A stretch of DNA of 64,000 nt from Hippophae tibetana. Taxonomy: Eukaryota > Streptophyta > Magnoliopsida > Rosales > Elaeagnaceae. Positions 58,286 through 64,000 of the stretch are shown here, piece by piece (position 1 is the first letter of the stretch; every line of letters starts with the position of its first letter). The translations under genes and the position numbers were made by a program. The DNA lies in assembly GCA_037013495.1 (NCBI GenBank), contig CM072811.1:16374659-16438658 (forward strand), in the 5' to 3' direction. The notes under the pieces were generated by a model. It worked only from the letters and a program-made list of their open reading frames with translations. It searched no databases and had not been told where the DNA came from.

Positions 58286-59068
58286 TCTCTGTATAAAAAT
58301 TATGCATTTTATTTAATTAAGATAAATAATTAAAAAATTCTCTCAAATACATTTAAGGTAAAACATTAGATCATCATATGTGAAAATTGGATTCATAAAA
58401 CATTTAGATTAATAAATTAATTAGACATAATTAAGTTCATAAACCTTAATTTTTTTCATAAATAAATACATAAACATTAATAGAGAAAAGAGAAGAAAAT
58501 AAATACACTTAAGCTCTTGATTTGTAATAATAATCTTCTCTTAAATCCTTACAAAAATGTATCTTCTTTAATCTTCTCTTAAACATTTTTTTCTCTTTTT
58601 TCACTCTTCTCGGCAACTGCTAGGTTTTTTTATTCTTATTTATGTGTTTTTTGTTCCCATTAGGATTAATTAAATAGAAAAAAAATGACCTAATATAGAC
58701 ATTAGATCAAACCCTTGAAAGATCTGAGTGTTAAAAAGAGGAGATAAGCATCATTAGCCAGATTTTGCCCTAAATTTTCGTACGCCATTGCCAAGCTTCC
58801 TTGGCTTTTTATACATAAATTACACACCGCAATTCCATTTTTTCATCACCACAACATGGTCTTTGTTGTATATTTTTCTCTAAGCGTGCCACGGCACAAA
58901 AAAATGTCCATCGTGGCATAGTGCTAATCTTTTCCATTTTTGACTTGTTTTCATTTTGTGTGCCATCGTTACACTAAATTGATATAATTAAATACAAATT
59001 AAGATATTTCATGGTATTTCAGCACATAACAAGATAAATAAGTGGTTCAATCTTTCATAGAGTTATCA
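58286..59068 (-). repeat. Truncated 3' LTR of minus-strand Athila-type element
   Basis: On the minus strand it starts TGATAACTCTATG directly after the polypurine tract. 58300-58470 resembles the middle of the LTR at 50257-51731 (AATTATGT..AATTAATTTATTAATC). It is broken off at about 58286. Confidence 0.6.
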
Positions 59069-59095
59069 TACCCTTAAACTTAACCCTTTGCTTGC
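59069..59095 (-). other. Polypurine tract of Athila-type element
   Basis: On the minus strand GGGTTAAGTTTAAGGGTA leads into the LTR start TGATAAC. Confidence 0.7.
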
Positions 59096-60490
59096 CCTTA
59101 AGCAAAGCTAAGTCTAACTAGCTAAAATGATATGAGCAGTATATTCATAAACACATTTATTAATACATATATGTTAAGATGACATTTCTTCCTTCAAATA
59201 TTGTACAATTCCATAACAAGGAGGTTCACATGTCCATCAATCAACATTCCATTAATACAAGGATATGCAAGGTTTTTGACGATTCAATTTGTGTGTGTTA
59301 CACACACATGATTCATGCTTGTGTGAGCTTTCATTTGATGTTCTTATGCACTCTAGCTTACCATTATTTTCATTTCTTTTTATTCCCATCTCCTTTTTTT
59401 TAATATATAACTTCACAACACTCCCAAATTTATTTTTAATTTTATTCTTTTTTTCCTTTTGTTTAGAAAGGTAATTGTGTTATGAGTTTTTTTTAATAGA
59501 GTGCATTACATTTCACCTCACTATAGCACATAATTGTACTTTTCATACATGCTAAAGATGTAATGATAAAGGTCATGCTTATTAGTTTGGCTTAAAACGT
59601 GACTTAAAGATATAAATGGTTCTTAATTGGGCTCAAAAGGGTGACTAAGGATATAAACAATGCTTAGCATGAAAGGCTCAATTGATCCAATTAAGGCCTA
59701 AATTATTTCTCCAGCCACATACTATTTGAGATTTCACTTCAAAGGATGATCAAATAGATTTTAAAACATTGTAGACCTCATCAACCAGCATAACTCATCC
59801 CAATTTTTCTTTCAATAAGAACACTAAAATCAATCATAAGCATGCACATAAAAATACAAATCAATTCAATCAAACCTAGCAAACATATCACACAATTAAT
59901 GTAAGTATCTTAACGAGTATGTTACATTCTTTATCTTAGTTATGACAACCAATTTCTATCATTGATTTCGTATCAAATATGCATGCATTTGGTTTTTATG
60001 TATTCATCAATTTCTACCCAAATCATGATAAAAAATCCTAAAAAAAAGGAAAAAGAAAACAGCCTCCAAAAATGCATACTAGACACTAATATTTACTAAA
60101 CACTAAAGTAGTGAACAAAGTTTCGTCCCCTACACTAAATTGTACATTATCCTCAATATGCATATATGAATATGAAATAGTAAAAGGAAAGAAAACTCCA
60201 TTAGCCTTGACACATCACATTTCTTCACTGAAAATGCCCAATTTTGTTGTCATTTTCCTCCACATTTATTCACCTATAAAACCAAAAAATATAAGTAAAA
60301 TAGTGTTGGATTGCCTCCCAAAAAGCTACATATTTAACATCCTTGGCAAGACGATCATATCAGCTCCTAAGGTACATTTACCAAGGTCATCACAACTTTT
60401 TAATTTGGCATTGGATCTCCATGATAGTGCTTTACTCTATGCCAATTAACTATGAACCATTTTTTTTTGTTCTCCAACTTAATGGCTCCA
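59096..60490 (-). other. Noncoding 3' interior of Athila-type element
   Basis: No coding domain. On the minus strand it has TTGGGAGGCAATCCAA (60321-60306), CATATTGAGGATAATGT (60159-60143) and the PPT-like AAATTTGGGAGTGTTGTGA (59431-59412), matching landmarks in the elements at 6005 and 44431. Confidence 0.75.
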
Positions 60491-60497
60491 TGGTTAC

Positions 60498-61560
60498 TTA
60501 CCTTAGTGATGGTGAATGAACTTGACCAACTCTTAAGTTTTTTTCTGAAAATAGTTTGAGTCTTAAGTTGTACAATAATACTTTTTTTCTTGGTTCAAAA
60601 GTATGATGCACAATTCTCTTTTCATGCCATCTTTTTTTTCTCTTTGTATATCTTGGCATTCTCATAAGCATTCTATCGTAGCTCATCCAGCTCATTTAAC
60701 TACAACAATTTTTTTTCTCACTAGCTACATCTATGGATATATTCAATTATTTTAATGCCTAATATGCTTTATGCTTCAATTCCAATGGTAAGTGACATTT
60801 TTTTCCACATACTAGGCTATATGGGGCAGTAATAATAGGTGTTTTAAATGCATTAATGTACGCCTATAAATCATCATTTAACTTAGAATCCCAATCCTTT
60901 CTATAATTATTCATTGTTTTCTCCAAAATTTGTTTCGCCTCTCTATTGGACACTTCTGATTATCTACTTGTTAGGGGATGACAGGGTATATATACCTTAC
61001 CTTATCCTTTATCTCATACTTAGACAATAAAGAATTAAAATTTCTATTGCAAAATTGACTACCTTCATCACTAGTGATAATCTTAGGACTTCCAAACCTA
61101 GTGAAAATGTTTTTCTTCAGAACTTTTATGACAAGTTTAGCATCACAGTTTTTACTGGTTATGGTTTCTACCCACTTTGACACATAATCCACACCTACTA
61201 GTATGTATTGGTTACCAAATAATGAAGAGAAATGCCCCATAAAGTCAATGCCTCATGCATCAAACAATTCCACTTCAAGTATATCATTTAAGGGCATCTC
61301 ATCCTTTTTGAAAATATTACCTTCCTTTGGCATCTATCACATGTTTTTATATATAAAGGTAGGCATCTGTAAACAATTTAGGTTAAACATAATCAGATTG
61401 AAGTAGCTTAGCTATTATTTCTATGCTACCAAAATGGCCTCTATAGTCTGAGTTGTGGTAATGGTAAAGAATACTTCCAACTTTATCATAAGGGATATAC
61501 CTTTCAAAATACCATCATTGCATTATTTGTACTGGTAAATTCCATCCTAAAAATATTTTA
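60498..61560 (-). pseudogene. Athila-type integrase, broken
   Basis: Frame 61240-60971 holds the core start MGHFSSLFGNQYILVGVDYVSKWVETI with the first catalytic aspartate, then RFGSPKIITSDEGSQFCNRNF with the second. The C-terminal tail at 60695-60498 has KRKKRWHEKRIV and KKVLLYNLRLKLF. Stops separate the parts, including the region of the catalytic glutamate (60970-60880). Confidence 0.87.
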
Positions 61561-61689
61561 TTACATCATGGAAGAATTCCTTCTTTTATTTCCATGTGAG
61601 GTCAGGTGGAAGGATGCTAAAACTAGGAAGTTTACAATGTCTACATACCATTGAATGTCAATTTAAGATACTGAAAGAATTTGTTCATC

Positions 61690-62960
61690 TAAAAAAGACA
61701 CCACAATCACCATATTGTCATCTATATTGACTTCCCTCTCCAATTTAGACAGATGGTCTACCACTTTATTTTTTGTCCCTCTTTTATCATGAATTTCTAA
61801 GTCAAACTCTAGTAGAAGGAGAACCTATCTGATTATTCTTGGTTTGGCATCCTTCTCTATCATGATGTACTTTATTGAAAAATGGTCCTTGTAAATAGTC
61901 ATTTTACCCCCAACCAAATATGACCTGAATTTCTCAAAGGTATATAAAATGGTTAGGAGCTTTTTCTCTATAATGATAATTCATTTGAACATTATTGAGC
62001 ATTCTTACATAATATATGGCATGGAACATCTTGTCTCTTTGTTTCCCCAAAATATCCTCAATAGCAAAGTCACTTGCATCACATATTTACTAAAAGAACT
62101 TGCTCCGATCTATTGCTACTGTAATTAGTGTTGACATTAATTTCTATTTAAGCACTCAAAATGCCTCCAAGAATTTATCATCAATTCTGAAATGCACATT
62201 TTTCTCTAATAGATTTTACAAGGGTGTGGAGATTTGGAAAAATCTTTGATAAATATGTAGTAAAAGCCAACATGCCCAAGAAAACTTTTAAGTCCTCTTA
62301 CACAAGTAGTTGGTGGTAGCTTCTCCATCAGTTCTATCTTAGCTCTATAGATCTCAATACCCTTAGTTGATACTTAGTGTCCCAATATAATACCCTCATG
62401 TAACCATAAAGTCATAGTTTTCCCAATTTAAAACTAAGTTGGTTTCTTCACATCATCCCTAAAGATCTCTAAATGTTTCTCTACCATGTATAAGAAAATA
62501 GTCATCATACAAAATTGAAATGTTGTAGGTGTATTTCATATCCAAAATTCCATTCTCTTGAAAGAAAATTTTTCATAAGGATATGTGAAGGTAGTATTTT
62601 GTTGGTTTTTGGGTGAAAAAATGATCTGATTATAGTCGAAATATCCATCTACAAAGAAAATGAAGGAATGCTTCGCTAATATATCAAGCATTTTATCCAT
62701 GAATAGGAAAGGGAAATGGTCCTTCCTTGGAGCTTTATTCACCTAGAAAAAATCCATGCATACTCTCCATTCCATGACAGTCCATGTGGGTATTAACTCA
62801 TTTGATCATTTGCCACCATAGTGATTCCTTATTTTTTTGGTACACACTAAAACGACTTGCCCATTCACTATCTAATTGGCTAAATAATGCCCATGTCCAG
62901 CCACTTCAAAATTTATTTCTTTACCACCACTTTTATAATAGGGTTTAACTAGCATTGTGC
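61690..62960 (-). pseudogene. Athila-type RT and RNase H, broken
   Basis: RT: frame 62742-62536 reads MNKAPRKDHFPFLFMDKMLD, then FVDGYFDYNQI, where the usual LDGYSGYNQI stands, and TTFTYPYEKFSFKRMEF. The catalytic Y-x-DD motif is not intact. Further along, with stops, comes RNase H, whose end EIHDKRGTKNKVVDHLSKLE lies at about 61795-61735 (family NVVADHLSRLE). Confidence 0.82.
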
Positions 62961-63189
62961 ATCCTTGGTGAGCTTAACTCTATCCTCTAACAAGATTTTG
63001 TACATGCATATGCATAAGCTTATTACTTTGATGTCGGTAATAGATCAACCCATAGCTCTTTTGAATTTACTGAGCATCTTCGGTAGTGACTTTTTCTATT
63101 CCAAACTTAGACTAGCAAAAATTATGACTAGAAGTGTTTCATTCATATCTGAATATGCATAACAGATATGGTTTGGTAAAGTTTGAGCT

Positions 63190-64000
63190 CTAATTTGAGT
63201 GGGTTCTCAATGTATGATTTGAGCCTAGAACTATCTCAAGACATTCCACAACCACATTAGATACACAAATGGAATGCATAGCCTTTAAATAGTTCACATA
63301 GTCAACAATTTCAATTTGCATCATAGATTTCACAATTTCATAATTAAAGTAAGTTGAGTTGTTTTTTGATGAGTTTATGTCATTATTAATAGCATCATGT
63401 TTTAAAGTCTTAAATATGGATGATTCAACAGATTTAGTTAAATTATCATCATGAGTATGTGTTCCTGAGTGATTGTCATAGTGTTCATTAGCATGTGTGT
63501 TTATAGAATTAACAAGCATATATTCTAAAGCATCATTATGACACATGTTATGAACCACATTATTGGATGGATCACCAATAACATCTATCTTAAATTAATC
63601 ACCAATATTATCAATATAAGGATATTTATGTGCTTTAAAAACATTAAATGATACCTGTTCATTTTTCATTCCCATTGTAAACTCACCTTTTTTCACATTG
63701 AGTTCTCTTTTAGTTGCTAAAAATGGACAACTAAGTATGATATGAATGTCATAGTCTTCATCCATGTCTACTACTATGAAATCTACCAAAAAGATAAATT
63801 TGTCCACTTTAACCAACATATCTTATACCACACCCTAGGGTCACTTAATTGACCTATCTACCATTTGCAATGTAATTGAAATGGGTTTGCTTCACCAACC
63901 CCTAATCTCTTGAAAACTAATAGTGGCATAAGGTTAATACTTACAACTAAGTCACATAGTGCTTTCCCAGAGTGTATATTTTCAATTTTCTAAGGGATGT
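63190..64000 (-). pseudogene. Athila-type protease and linker, partial
   Basis: Frame 63819-63595 reads MLVKVDKFIFLVDFIVVDMDED and IHIILSCPFLATKRELNVKKGEFTMGM, the C-terminal half of the protease. Further right (63990-63860) the active-site segment reads ALCDLVVSINLMPLLVF, with the catalytic DLGAS-like motif altered. The linker frame 63558-63190 has INSSKNNSTYFNYE, matching the element at 44431. The window cuts the gene. Confidence 0.85.

Larger units (their letters stand above)
58286..64000 (-). mobile_element. Athila-type Gypsy element, minus strand, continues past window
   Basis: Read right to left: protease, linker, RT, RNase H, integrase, noncoding 3' region with hairpins, PPT, truncated LTR. 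Gag and the 5' LTR would lie beyond base 64000. Domains are all degraded by stops and frameshifts. It is the only element in the window that keeps the whole Athila-type pol order. Confidence 0.82.

Noticed and set aside
1..64000. CRISPR array, bacterial operon or plasmid features
   Set aside because: The sequence is plant nuclear DNA; the only regular repeats are tandem arrays inside retroelements.

Overview
This is plant nuclear DNA, almost certainly from a dicot. It is strongly AT-rich, it holds LTR retrotransposons of typical plant lineages (Copia including SIRE/Maximus type, and Gypsy of Athila/Tat type primed by tRNA-Asp), and its one intact gene is a half-size ABCG transporter closest in my memory to Arabidopsis ABCG10. 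I see no rRNA, tRNA gene or CRISPR array. I had no alignment tool, so boundaries are read by eye from LTR ends, primer binding sites (PBS), polypurine tracts (PPT) and target-site duplications (TSD).

Layout. 1-6000: remnants of a SIRE-like 3' region, an LTR fragment and unassigned DNA. 6005-11442: a complete Gypsy element with 1.9-kb LTRs, TSD TGGTG and no coding sequence. 11798-13726: a small LTR element on the minus strand whose interior carries pieces of three host genes (a UDP-glycosyltransferase, a PRP28-type DEAD-box helicase and a malate dehydrogenase). 14538-22838: a SIRE/Maximus-like element that keeps gag but has lost pol; a 270-bp TRIM with 83-bp LTRs sits in its 5' LTR. 23634-28996: a nearly full-length Copia element with about eight lesions. 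30341-32155: the intact ABCG10-like gene, intronless, the only convincing host gene. 32430-33190: LINE-type RNase H remnant. 33359-36138: a deleted Copia element whose 5' LTR is partly inverted. 36144-38900: mostly unassigned, with a Copia LTR/PBS fragment.

38985-44430: a minus-strand Copia element split by a Gypsy solo LTR (41189-42758, TSD ATTCA). 44431-51731: an Athila-type Gypsy element with gag and protease but without RT, RNase H and most of integrase; its 5' LTR also begins with an inverted copy of the LTR 3' end. 51737-54600: minus-strand Gypsy LTR/PBS pieces and a very AT-rich leader. 54600-56701: minus-strand Gypsy integrase remnant with a 61-bp triplication. 56702-64000: LTRs and the pol region of a minus-strand Athila-type element that runs off the window.

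The elements do not form a pathway. They are nested insertions, nearly all broken. The most notable items are the gene-capturing retroelement at 11798-13726, the tiny TRIM, two elements with fold-back 5' LTRs, and a pair of short hairpins conserved at equal spacing in three Gypsy elements.
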